64,000 nucleotides of DNA from Shinisaurus crocodilurus (Eukaryota; Chordata; Lepidosauria; Squamata; Shinisauridae). Location of the stretch: assembly GCA_021292165.1 (NCBI GenBank), contig CM037880.1, positions 26,117,232 through 26,181,231 of the forward strand. Direction: 5' to 3'. The position numbers and the translations under genes are program-made. Within the stretch, counting starts at the first letter, position 1. Each line of letters begins with the position of its first letter. This document shows, in pieces, positions 20,223 through 29,739 of the stretch. The notes under the pieces were generated by a model that had not been told where the DNA came from, ran no database searches, and was given only the letters and a program-made list of their open reading frames with translations.

Positions 20223-20302
20223 CTCCTCTAGTTTCCTGCATTGAGCAGGGGGTTGGACTCGATGGCCTTGTAGGCTCCTTCCAACTCTATGATCTATGAA
20301 AT
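20223..20302 (+). mobile_element. CR1 LINE 3' end
   Basis: CATTGAGCAGGGGGTTGGAC, TCGATGGCCTTGTAGGCTCC, then TTCCAACTCTATGATCTATG, the characteristic CR1 terminus with a TCTATGA repeat. Only about 80 bases are present, starting where the 5S fragment ends. Confidence 0.85.
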
Positions 20303-20309
20303 CTATGCA

Positions 20310-20378
20310 CAAATTGCTGTGAACTGCACAGAGAGCTTTGGCTATTGGGCGGTATAGAAATGTAATAAATAAATAAAT
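20310..20378 (+). mobile_element. retroposon 3' tail (GAGAGCTTTGGCTATTGGG type)
   Basis: CACAGAGAGCTTTGGCTATT, GGGCGGTATAGAAATGTAAT and an (AATA)n tail, the same end as at 16540. Confidence 0.7.
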
Positions 20379-20742
20379 ATCCCTCAGTTGGCACTACCCT
20401 AGAGAGTAGGGGGGAGGATTTTAAACAGTGGCAATGAAATGCAAAAGGTACCATCTGTGACAACCATTCAATTAAAGCTTAAAGGCATGCAAAATAAGCA
20501 CTGTGACCAACCATTCATATTAACAGCAATCATTGGTGGTAACACAATAATCCCAGCACTGCCAATAACAGCTGTAATGGGACAGGAAACCATGCATTGA
20601 CTCTATTTCTGGTTGAATGAACATAATCAAACCTTCTCTTTTATGTGCACTAGATCCCAGCTTGACAGTTTTAAAGAGCCTTTGGGTGCTCACTAGGCAG
20701 GTTGCAAATGTCAACTTCTCATCCATTGGGGCTGAAGGAGTC
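20379..20742. other. unassigned stretch
   Basis: No gene or repeat recognised. The 105-codon minus-strand frame lacks any known motif. Confidence 0.3.
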
Positions 20743-20750
20743 CAGCCTGG

Positions 20751-21430
20751 CAGGGCCGGATTAACATAGGGGCGATTGGAGCGGCAGCTCCAGGCCCATA
20801 ACAGAAAAGAGGCCCACAATATAGGGACGCGCGGCACGATTTGAGTTAGCTCTGATCGTTATCATTCAGCATAATTAATGATTTTTTCAAGATTAGAAAG
20901 GTGTTCTAAGCACATCTGCATTACAGGCTTGAGGCAAGACCTAGCAAGAACTGTTGTTCTCAAATTAGCATTTCAGTAGTTTTGCATTTCAATCACTGTT
21001 ACTACATTTCTTTGTGAGAACTTCTAGCACATGGGGGGCTTGCTAGGGTCTGTAATATTCAGATTTAGAAGGGACCTCTCTCTCCAGCCTCGAGCAAAAG
21101 ATCTTTCTGATTCGCAGCTCAATTGTTCAAATGCTAGTTTAACAAAAAAACAAAAACAAAGCAACAAGAACAAGACAATTATTCTTGGTCAAGCAAAGCT
21201 TCCTGGCTTTTTGTTGTGGCTGCTTTTTCTTTTTTAATAAATAAATTTGGGGGAAATTGGGAAGACCCTTACTGATGAGCTGCAGGAGTTTTTGAGTTTT
21301 GGCACTTTAATGGTAATTAAAATATTTAATTTGTTTTAATATAAAATTGCGTCTTCATTTTATTTATTTCCATAAAAAGGCCCACCAAAATCCTCAGCAC
21401 CAGGCCCATAATGCTCTTAATCTGGCCCTG
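20751..21430. mobile_element. hAT-type non-autonomous transposon, 680 bp, perfect TSD
   Basis: The ends are CAGGGCCGGATTAAC and CTTAATCTGGCCCTG, a nearly exact inverted repeat. An identical 8-bp CAGCCTGG flanks both sides (20743-20750 and 21431-21438). The subterminal CCAGGCCCATAACAG near 20789 and CACCAGGCCCATAATG near 21399 make a second shared block. The interior is A/T-rich with no transposase frame, so it is a deletion derivative moved in trans. The perfect duplication suggests a relatively recent insertion. Confidence 0.92.
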
Positions 21431-21438
21431 CAGCCTGG

Positions 21439-21982
21439 CACCATCACGAAGATATCCTTAGGCCTGATTGTATGCATTCTGAGGCCAGCAGAGGCCAGCT
21501 CACACTATCACAACTTTCCTCACCCAAAGAATCAGGGTTTCTTACACGTAGCCAAACACAGATATCATTTCCTATTATTATTTTAATGATAAAGAAACAA
21601 ATGCATCCAAGATGACCTCTGAGGCCCATCCTGATCTGTGATGAATTTTCATTCTCTGTCCCAGGCCTATGCAGAGGTACCATTGAAACTGTTTATGGTC
21701 TTGATTCATTAAACAACAGCAAAGGCTGTAAAGCATCGGTTCCCTACAGCACCACCAGCTAAATGTCATTCTCTTTCAAGCAGACCTGATAGAAAGCTGT
21801 GATAAGCCTTCCTCTTAATGTTTTATTGAGCAATGTGTACTATTAGTAGGATTATTGCAAATTATTATTGACATTCTGTCTGTGCACAAGGTGTATGTGT
21901 GTGTCTTTTTAAAAGGGGACCAGAAAGAGTTCAGAGATAGTGAGCAGCATGGACATTTCTACTATGTGGAAACAGATTGGGA

Positions 21983-22019
<37 letters not shown>

Positions 22020-22134
22020 GTTTGTGTTTTAACATCATCTTTCTCCCTGTTTTAGCAGCTCAGTTATTTATTTCTTTGAAATTATTCTGAATTTTTGTCA
22101 CTTCTTTTAAAACAATTATTTTAATGTGTTTTGT
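21439..22134. other. unassigned stretch with an AT repeat
   Basis: No gene recognised. It contains the (AT)n tract at 21984-22015. Confidence 0.35.
21984..22015. repeat. (AT)n microsatellite
   Basis: About 15 AT units, self-complementary. Confidence 0.95.
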
Positions 22135-22237
22135 TCATTGGTTTTGTTGTATTTGCTTTTATTATGTATGTTGCCCTGAAAGCTTCTGCTATAGGGTGAC
22201 GCATAAATTGAATGGATGAATGAATTAATAAATAATG
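22135..22237 (+). mobile_element. diverged retroposon 3' tail
   Basis: GTATGTTGCCCTGAAAGCTT, CTGCTATAGGGTGACGCATA, then AATGGATGAATGAATTAATA. It is a decayed version of the tail at 16540. Confidence 0.55.
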
Positions 22238-22245
22238 GAATAAAG

Positions 22246-22389
22246 CAACCTTCTCCAACTTGGTGCCCTCCAGGTGTGTTGGACTACAACCCCTCATCAC
22301 CCCAGCCAATATGTCAATGGCCACCGTGGATGAGGATGATCGGCATTATAGTCCAACGCACATAGAGAGTACCAGGTTGGAGAAGGCTG
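22246..22389. mobile_element. palindromic MITE, family B (144 bp)
   Basis: The ends are CAACCTTCTCCAACTTGGTG and ACCAGGTTGGAGAAGGCTG. The flanks GAATAAAG and GAAGAGAG match at 6 of 8. It is inserted in or beside the retroposon tail. Confidence 0.82.
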
Positions 22390-22898
22390 GAAGAGAGAAA
22401 CATCTTCTCTTCCAAGTTTTGGAAATTTAGAATTTTTGCGATGATTGAGTAATAGCAAATAATGGGGAACAAGTATAAAATAATGTGCAATAATCTAGAG
22501 CCATATGCTGGCACATAGGTGCATTTAATCCCATAGCAATGCACAGGCCAAAGTGCACCTAACTCTGTGCCATAATTGGACCCCAAAAATGTTTCGTTAT
22601 ATATATTCTGCAGTAAATGCTTTTGGACTATGTCTTGTATGCCCAGTCACGTTCAGGCACAAGCTCTCTATGGCGCTGTGTGTGTGTCAGGAAGACAAAG
22701 GGTAACCCCGACCCCATGCAGGGTGGAACTTCACATTATACCAGCAATCATATGTTTCCTAAACCTGTGTCTGATGGGTAACATGAATGCAGAGGCCGAG
22801 GATGGTGGCATTTGCAGGATAGGACTGTATATGGGGGATGGGATGGGGGATGTTAGGTCTTCTCCTGCCCACTGATCCTTCCCTGCAAACGCCTCCCA
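22390..22898. other. unassigned stretch
   Basis: No gene or repeat recognised. Confidence 0.3.
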
Positions 22899-22906
22899 GT
22901 TATTTC

Positions 22907-23579
22907 CAGGGATGGGGACTCGGACTCCAGGACTCGACTCGTGAGTCGGACTGAGTCCCCCCTCTGACTCGAGTCCCAATATTTTTAATGGGACTCGAGA
23001 CTTGACTCGGGACTCGAGACCAAGGACTCGTGTTCCAAAATCGTGTTCCTCAAATGCAACATGGATAAGTTTTAGGAAGTACAGCAAGTTTATTTTTTAA
23101 AATCATTTTTCTAAAATGCAACCTTTCAGACATTTTGGGTTTGGCTGCCTCTGCCTGCCTGTCTGGGGTTCCCAGCCTCCTCTGCCTGCCTGGTCTCTTC
23201 TTGACCAGTTCAACAGTTGAATTGTCCAAGACAAAGGCCTCTGCCTGCCTGCTTTGGGGTCCCCTGCCTCCTCTGCCTGCCTGGTTATTTTGGGTTTTTC
23301 TGCCTGGTCTGTTCTTGCCAAAATCAGTTGCAGAGTTTTGAAATAAAAAGGCACACTTGTGCCTAGAATTTATTTAAGCCACACATCTGAAGTAGCCTTA
23401 TTTTGTTGGGGGGAAACCCCACTGATTTTAATAGGGACTCGTGGAATCAGCTTTGGGAGTGACTCGTGACTCGTGAGTCACCATTTTGGACCAAGGACTC
23501 GGACTCGGACTCGAGACTCGGGTCCAAAGACTCGTGACTCGACTCATGACTCAAAACCAAGGACTCTTCAACATCCCTG
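22907..23579 (+). mobile_element. GACTCG-rich hAT-like transposon, copy 1 (673 bp)
   Basis: The tips are CAGGGATG and CATCCCTG, exact 8-base inverted repeats. An identical GTTATTTC flanks both ends (22899-22906 and 23580-23587). The outer ~120-140 bases at each end are packed with GACTCG/CGAGTC words, about eight ACTCG on the left and ten on the right. The centre carries TTTATTTTTTAAAAT, two tandem related CTGCCTGCCTG-rich blocks, and the small palindrome AGGCACACTTGTGCCT near 23349. No transposase frame exists; the Arg/Ser/Thr-rich open frames are products of the repeated motif. Two similar copies lie in the window. I cannot match it to a named family. Confidence 0.9.
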
Positions 23580-23587
23580 GTTATTTC

Positions 23588-24121
23588 CCGCTGCAGCCAG
23601 GCATTGTTCAGTCTCAGAGCCCAACTGGAGTAAAATGAGTTTTTACAAAATGCCCCGAGGAGAACAATCGGCAGACTGGGAAGGGTTATGTTTTCAAACC
23701 ATTGGCTGTGTTATCCTTCTGGAACGGACACTGGTGGCCCCATGCCCCGATGGCTGCATCCCTATCTGGCTGTTTGGTTCCAGAAGGTGGTGCTGGGGGA
23801 CTGCGATGGCATTCCAGAGGGCTCTGCTTTTTCCCCAGGCTGGCTCACATCCTCATGAAATTACTGGGGAAGGTAAGTGGGTAGTTCATCTGACTAGGAT
23901 GGTGTTGTTCACCCTGTGCTGAGTGGGGATGCATTTCCTCTTAAAGAACCTTTCACCATCAAATTAGCATGTGCACAGCACAGTTAATGCAAATTTGCAT
24001 CCTCTTTTTGTCCTCTGTTTTCAGTGATGTATAAGTGGCCACCTTACTTGCATACCTGTTTGATGAAAGATTATCTCCTCATAAAAGGGGGGGGGCATTC
24101 TGATAGATTAGGAAGAAGAAG
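23588..24121. other. unassigned stretch with a weak repeat
   Basis: TTTGCATCCTCTTTTTGTCC near 23994 and AGTGATGTATAAGTGGCCAC near 24024 resemble the ends of the AGGGTGGCC-type repeat at 34713. There is a G-run near 24087. The rest is not recognised. Confidence 0.35.
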
Positions 24122-24237
24122 AGTTGGATCCAAAACTAGAGTAGACCCACTGAAATGAATGGGACTTAAGTTAGTCATGACAAGTCCCATTGATTTAAGT
24201 GGGTCTACTGTAAGTATGACTAAATCTGGATCCAACC
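24122..24237. mobile_element. small foldback element
   Basis: AGTTGGATCCAAAACTAGAG, TAGACCCACTGAAATGAATG, GGACTTAAGTTAGTCATGAC then AAGTCCCATTGATTTAAGTG and GGTCTACTGTAAG, ending GGATCCAACCT. The two halves are inverted copies. It is a MITE-like foldback with no coding capacity. Confidence 0.75.
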
Positions 24238-24248
24238 TGAAATTTGTA

Positions 24249-24249
24249 A

Positions 24250-24294
<45 letters not shown>
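24249..24294. repeat. (TAA)n microsatellite
   Basis: About 15 TAA units. Confidence 0.95.
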
Positions 24295-24295
<1 letters not shown>

Positions 24296-25657
24296 GCTCT
24301 ATTTTTTACATTTGTATCCCTGACTTGTTTCAAGGGTCTCAAAGCAACATTTGAGCCTCACACCAACTCTGTCAGGTGAGGGGCAGAAGGGAGAGCCCTT
24401 CACTTCTTGCAGAAAGCTGAAGCCCAGCCTCAAAGCAACCCCGGGATCCACGATGTACAGTAATGCAAAAAGGGTGGTTGTCTCAATCCCACTTTCTTGC
24501 AGTTACACGAGCTTCAGTGCACACATGGAGCTCCTGCAGCTCCAAGTGCTTCCCTGTAGCCTTACATCATGACCTGTATCAAGATGGTGTCCAGCTTGCT
24601 TTTGGTTGGTACAGCTGTTTAGCTACATGCTGTGCTGCATGTTGGGATGATAGGCAAGAATCTTCACTAAGCTTCATAGAAGGACAGCGTGTTAGAAAGA
24701 GAGGCCAGATGAGAAATCTCTAAATGCCTTCATTTTAACAATTTTTAAACATTTGAATGCCAAAATGATGTGACTGGAATCGCAGCCCGCCCAGTGAAGT
24801 TTTGATATTAACAATGTAAACATGCTGGTTACAAATTCTCATCTGATGTGATGTTGACACCAAGGATATTATATCATGCTCCTATGGGAGGCAATAGGTA
24901 TGTAACAATGTGAATATATAGGTTATACTTTGCTTCTTCATCATTGGCTCTTTTGTGGTTGACATACAAACACACACAAACACCACCGCAGAGCAACTAT
25001 AGAATTTCAGTACAATGTTTCCCCGCCTTTCCCCATCAAACTAGGAACTGCCCATCCCTTTCCATGACATCCCCATTAATTAATGGCTGCCGTGTGTTAG
25101 CCTGTAGTGTATAAATGTGAAATTATTTCATTGCAATAAATAAGCCAAGACTTTGAAATTAATCTGACACTTGGGTCAAAGATGCTCTGGATCCTAACTG
25201 ACCTGTGTCTAAACATTGCTGGTTTTATGGATGTTTCTTGATTTGGGGAATATATGGCTATACCACTGCCATTTGTTATAAATTCTTGCTATTGGAGTCA
25301 GTCGACAGATAAATGTGAGGAAAGGGCTACGTTACCTCCTGCTATAATTCTGAAAATGAATTCTAATCTATTTAGGCAACAACATTAGCATTTGCCAATA
25401 AAACTAGAAGATAAGAATATACATTGGGTATTGTGTATACACAGATACACACTGAATACACATGATGCCTTGGGATAGCTCAACAAGGAGTGAAGGCTTC
25501 CAAACATAAAAAAGCCACATGATTTATAAATATCTTGCCCATTTGTCAAAATGATATTAATTATATTAAAGATGTCCACTCATAGCAATATTATGCCATT
25601 CACTCTTTTTGGGTACCATTCTGAATTCTAGTTAAAAGGATAGGCTAAACATCCCAC
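24295..25657. other. unassigned, apparently low-repeat stretch
   Basis: No coding sequence and no recognisable transposon in about 1.3 kb. The open frames are shorter than 90 codons and have no motif. Confidence 0.35.
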
Positions 25658-25682
25658 ACCACCACCACCACCACCACCACCA
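25658..25682. repeat. (CAC)n microsatellite
   Basis: About eight ACC/CAC units. Confidence 0.95.
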
Positions 25683-25767
25683 GGAATGATGTTCCTGGGA
25701 AACATCAGCAGGAGAGGACTTTTGCCCTCGCACCCTGCTTATGGGCTTCCCAGAGACATCTGGTTAG

Positions 25768-26465
25768 AATCATAGAATCATAGAAAAGTAGATTTGGAAG
25801 GGGCCCACAAGGCCATCGAGTCCAACCCCCTGCTCAATGCAGGAATCCAGGTCAAAGCATCCCCGACAGATGGCTGTCCAGCTGCACCTTGAATGCCTCC
25901 AGAGTGGGAGAGCCCACCACCTCCCTAGGTAGTTGGTTCCATTGTCTTATTGCTCTAACAGTCAGGAAATTTTTCCTAATGTTTAGGTGGAATCTGGGTT
26001 CCTGTAACTTGAGCCCATTATTCCATGTCCTGCAAACTGGAATGACTGAGAAGAGATCCTGGCCCTCCTATGTGTGACACAACCCTTCAAGTACTGGAAG
26101 AGTGCTATCATATCTCCCCTCAGTCTCCTCTTCTGAAGGCTAAACATGCCCAGTTCTTTGAGTCTCTCCTCATAGGGCCTTGTTTCTAGTCCCTTTATCA
26201 TCCTTGTTGCCCTCCTCTGAACCCTCTCCAGTTTGTCTACGTCCTTTTTAAAGTGTGGTGCCCAGAACTGGACGCAGTACTCAAGATGAGGCCTAACCAG
26301 TGCAGAGTAAAGGGGAATGATCACTTCCTGTGATTTGGAAGCTATACTTCTATTAATGCAGCCCAAAATAGCATTTGCCTTCTTTGCAGCCACATCGCAT
26401 TGCTGGCTCATAATCAGTTTGTGATCTACCACAATTCCAAGATCCTTCTCACTTGTAGTATTGTT
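25768..26465 (-). mobile_element. CR1 LINE, 5'-truncated
   Basis: On the plus strand it begins GAATCATAGAATCATAGAA, the complement of the CR1 terminal repeat. It continues through the CR1 3' UTR (CCAACCCCCTGCTCAATGCA) and the end of ORF2, up to about 26465 where homology stops. About 700 bases of the 3' end remain, which is usual for CR1 since most copies are 5'-truncated. It is the best-preserved CR1 in the window. Confidence 0.9.
25983..26432 (-). pseudogene. CR1 reverse transcriptase C-terminus (149 codons)
   Basis: The open frame encodes the thumb and C-terminal part of CR1 ORF2: an [16 protein letters not shown] segment near residues 16-31, then [35 protein letters not shown] and [20 protein letters not shown]. 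These are standard CR1 motifs downstream of the YADD box, which is absent because the copy is truncated. The frame is still open over its whole length except for the terminal segment, where it runs past the normal CR1 stop region into UTR. No catalytic core is present, so there is no activity. Confidence 0.87.
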
Positions 26466-26510
26466 GAGCCAAGGTTGTATGGGGCTCGTATGTCAACTTA
26501 GGGCTCATTT

Positions 26511-26685
26511 GTCAAGTAATTCATGGTCCTTAGTGGTGGTGAACATAAGAAGAGCCTTTCTGGCCAAAGGCCTATCTAGTGCAGCATCCTGTTTCCAAAA
26601 TAGAGCTGCACTAGATAGGTCTTTGGTCTCAGCCAGCAAGTCTCTTCTCACGTTCACCACCACTAAGGACCATAAATTACTTGAC
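26511..26685. repeat. 175-bp foldback built on a dispersed repeat
   Basis: GTCAAGTAATTCATGGTCC at the left is inverted at the right (GGACCATAAATTACTTGAC). The arms of about 80 bases include TTAGTGGTGGTGAAC, ATAAGAAGAGCC and CCTATCTAGTGCAG. The inner arms match the AAGAACATAAGA repeat, the outer arms do not. The frames on both strands resemble each other only because of the inversion. Confidence 0.85.
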
Positions 26686-26699
26686 ATCAAGATAACATT

Positions 26700-27302
26700 C
26701 AAAAGGAAATCTCTTTTCCTTTCCTGGACAGCAGCATGTTATAACCCCCATTACTGACCACACTTGCACCTGCAGTGATATCATCAACTCACATATACTG
26801 ATGATGTCAAGAATGACACAGCTTTGGGGGCAATGCTATAGTTAGCAAAGCAGCTGATTGTTTTCTGAGTAGACATACAAGCCCCTAAGCTTGGAGCAGA
26901 GGAAAGGCTGGCACAAGGCAAAGTTGCAGGCAGCTAGTATCTTGCACAAGAGCTTTCAGAGACATGCATGTAAGTGTAAGTGTGAGAAACACTATAGAAC
27001 TTCCCCACAACGCTGCATAAATTCTTGTACAATCATTTACAAAATAGAGCTAGTGGCATTCCCCACCCTCTTCTGCTCGTGGTTCTTTGGATCTAACCCA
27101 CTGTCAGCCTCTTTATATCTACCATGTGAGATAGATTCTTAGACTTACTTTTTCCTGCAGTTACAGAATTGTGAGTATATGACTGGCTCGAGGCCACCTT
27201 GTAGCTGGAATGCAGTTCCAAATCTGACACTCCTGGCCCCCGCTCTCTTGACCGAATCCTTTGCAGTTGTGGGGGAGAAAGAAAAAGGGATGTGGGGAAC
27301 AG
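26700..27302. other. unassigned stretch
   Basis: No gene or repeat recognised between the foldback and the L2 cluster. Confidence 0.3.
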
Positions 27303-27846
27303 TTTAATAATAATAAATTTTATTTCTTACCCGCCTCTCCACTCAGATTGAGGCGGGGAACAACCAGAAACATAAAATACATAAGTAGTTAAAAACATAG
27401 TAAACATTATTAAAATATTCTTAAAAACCTTTAAAAGTATCCTAAAAACTCTTAAAATTCCACTGGCTAGGCCTGTCGGAAGAGGTCAGTCTTTATGGCC
27501 TTTTTGAAGGCCAAAAGACTGTCTAGTTGACGAGTCTCCTCCGACAGGCCATTCCACAGTCTGGGAGCAGCAGAAGAGAAGGTCCTCTGGGTAGTACTCG
27601 CCAGCCTAGTCTTGGCTGACTGGAGTAAATTCCTCCCAGAGGAACCTAAGTGTGCGGGGCGGATTATATGGGAGAAGGCGATCCTGCAGGTAACCCGGAC
27701 CCAAACCATGTATTTATTTTTATTTTATTTTTATTTATTTACATTTGTTAATCGCCCATCTGGCCGGCAACCGGCCACCCTGGGGAATGTACATAGGCTA
27801 AAAACAAGATAAAATACATTTAAAACATTATAATTTTTTAAAAATC

Positions 27847-28137
27847 TTAACCCACCCCATATTCCCGCCTGAACAGCCAGGTTTTTAATGAGTGGCGGAA
27901 GCTCAGCAGAGAGGGGGCATGGCGGAGCTCACTCGAGAGAGAGTTCCACAGTACGGGGGCCACCACAGAAAAGGCCCTGTTCCTCATCCCCACCAGTCTA
28001 GCTGCTCTGGCTGAACAGACAAGGAGAAGGCCGTCTGTGGCAGATCTTGTTGAGCGGCCTACTTGGTGTTGCTGGAGACGCTCCTTGAGATAAACTGGAC
28101 CGGAGCCGTATAGGGTTTTAAAGGTCAAAACCAACAC
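27847..28137 (-). pseudogene. L2 copy A ORF2 C-terminal end, 96 codons
   Basis: MLVLTFKTLYGSGPVYLKER, then RSTRSATDGLLLVCSARA, RNRAFSVVAPVLWNSLSS and the terminal FRHSLKTWLFRREY. This is the usual last 95 or so residues of L2 ORF2, separated from the palm frame upstream by a frameshift near 28145. Confidence 0.85.
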
Positions 28138-28149
28138 CTTGAATTCGGC

Positions 28150-29031
28150 TCAGCAAGCAACTGGTAGCCAGTGTAGCTCCTTGAGCACTGGCGTGATGTG
28201 ATCCCACCGGTGGCTGCCTTTATTCAGGCGAGCCGCCGCGTTCTGTACCAGCTGTAGCTTCCGAACCGTCTTCAAGGGTAACCCCATGTAGAGCGCATTA
28301 CAGTAGTCTAGGCGAGAGGAGACCAAGGCATGAACCACTGATGGGAGCAGATGATTAGGAAGGTAGGGGCGCAGCTGCCGTATCAGATGGAGTTGATACA
28401 GCGCCGCCCAGCTCACAGCTGACACCTGAGCCTCCATGGACAGCTGGGAGTCGAGAATGACCCCCAAGCTGCGGACCTGGTCCTTCAGGGGTAGATGTAC
28501 CCCACTCAGCACCAGGTCAACATCCCCTAACCTCCCCTTGTCCCCCACCAGAAGTACCTCGGTCTTGTCGGGGTTCAGCTTCAGCATGTTCCTTCCCATC
28601 CAGCCACCCACTGACTCCAGGCACTTGGACAGGGTCTCAACGGCCAACCTCGGTAAAGACTTGAAACAGAGGTAGAGCTGTGTGTCATCCGCATACTGAT
28701 GACAGCGCGCCCCAAACCTCCTGATGATAGCTCCCAGCGGCTTGAGGTAGATGTTGAATAACATCGGGGAGAGGATGGAACCCTGCGGCACCCCACAAGT
28801 GAGCGTCCGAGGGTCCGAAGCCTCCTCCCCGAGAACTACCCTCTGATACCTTCCAGAGAGGAAGGACCGGAACCACTGCAATACAGTGCCTCCCAAGCCC
28901 AAGCCCTCCAGGTGGTCCAGGAGGATACCGTGGTCAACGGTATCAAAAGCCGCTGAGAGATCGAGGAGGACTAGAAAGGACCATTCGCCCCTATCCAAAG
29001 CCCTCCTCATATCATCCACCAAGGCGACCAA
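28150..29031 (-). pseudogene. L2 copy A reverse transcriptase palm, 293 codons
   Basis: RNA-directed DNA polymerase palm and thumb of an L2-clade LINE. Motif A is VLLDLSAAFDTVDH (residues 21-34) with its aspartate kept. Motif B is GVPQGSILSPMLFN (80-93), and motif C YADD lies at residues 113-116 (28684-28695). Then come LKLNPDKTEVLLVG, SLGVILDSQLSMEAQV and HALVSSRLDYCNALY. The palm is intact, but the endonuclease and RT fingers are missing through 5' truncation, and the C-terminal part is out of frame. Its good preservation marks a fairly young insertion, though it cannot retrotranspose. Confidence 0.88.
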
Positions 29032-29390
29032 GGCCGTAGGGCTTTAAAGGTAATAAAATATAACCAATACTTTATACTTCGCCTGGAAACTGATTGGCAG
29101 CCAGTGTAATGCTTTTAAAGCTGGTGTAATATGGCCACCTCTAGATGTACCGGTGACCAATCTGGCTGTCATATTTTGCACCAATTGAAGTTTCCGAACT
29201 AGGTACAAAGGTAGCCCTATGTACAGCGCATTGCAGAAGTCAAGCCTCGAAGTTACCAGCGCGTGCACCACCATCTTTAGGTCTTCCAACTCTAGGAAGG
29301 GGCGCAGCTGGCGTATCAGCCGAAGCTGATAGTAGGCACTCCTAGCCGTCGCATTTATCTGAGCTGTCATTTGAATGAATTTCAAGGAAC

Positions 29391-29567
29391 AGTTTAAATG
29401 AATTATGTTTGGGATTTGTTTCTTGTTTTGGTAAGCATAAACTTTCTACTTGTTTTTGTTTTTTTCCTGACAGTATAGTGATAATGAATGTGCCCCACAT
29501 GCCAAGGTAATTAGCTCACATTTCCAGAATCACTGATGGCCATATTGGCCTCTATTTTGCAACAATT
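29391..29567. other. short unassigned segment
   Basis: No feature recognised between the L2 pair and the TA-flanked MITE. Confidence 0.3.
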
Positions 29568-29569
29568 TA

Positions 29570-29737
29570 CAGTATTTTTCCATGTATAAGACTATACTTT
29601 TTCCTAAAATTTTTAGACTAAAAATTGAGGGTCGTCTTATACACGGAAGTAAGCCAAGGAGAGAACCGCGCGGTTGCGAAACTGCCCAGTGGGGGGCGTC
29701 TTATACATGGGGGCGTCTTATAGACGGAAAAATACGG
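29570..29737. mobile_element. pogo/Tigger-like MITE (168 bp) with TA duplication
   Basis: The ends are CAGTATTTTTCCATGTATAA and TTATAGACGGAAAAATACGG, inverted repeats of about 25 bases. TA flanks both sides (29568-29569 and 29738-29739). GTCTTATACA words repeat inside. TA duplication with CAG-type tips suggests the Tc1/mariner-pogo group, without any transposase. Confidence 0.8.
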
Positions 29738-29739
29738 TA

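Larger units (their letters stand above)
27712..29039 (-). mobile_element. L2 LINE copy A, nested, about 1.33 kb
   Basis: The 3' end on the plus strand starts TTTATTTTTATTTTATTTTT, then ATCGCCCATCTGGCCGGC. It contains the C-terminal ORF2 (27847-28137) and the RT palm (28150-29031), joined through a single frameshift near 28145. The 5' truncation is at about 29036. It closely resembles copies B (35611) and C (48426). Only a few bases (GTA) are shared at the two ends, so any target duplication is very short, as is common for L2. Confidence 0.87.
27303..29390 (-). mobile_element. older L2-type LINE split by a younger L2
   Basis: The left part (27303-27711) is an L2-type 3' UTR and ORF2 C-terminus (frame 27467-27709: SSAAPRLWNGLSEETRQLD, ending AFKKAIKTDLFRQA). 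The right part (29040-29390) holds the adjoining upstream thumb region (HALVTSRLDFCNALYIGLP, KLQLVQNMTARLVTG, LKALHWLPISFQAKYKVL). The two parts abut at an ACCCAAACCATGTA / GGGCTTTAAAGG junction that is continuous in normal L2 elements, so 27712-29039 is a later insertion. Confidence 0.85.

Noticed and set aside
23473..23922. Arg/Ser/Thr-rich frame (RTRTRDSGPKTRDS type), with similar ones at 32545 and 61762, as a repetitive protein
   Set aside because: It is a translation of the GACTCG motif in the transposon ends and runs out into unrelated flanking sequence at each site.
25658..25682. CRISPR-like or other regularly spaced array
   Set aside because: Only simple tandem repeats are present. 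No direct repeats with unique spacers occur anywhere in the window, and the sequence is eukaryotic.
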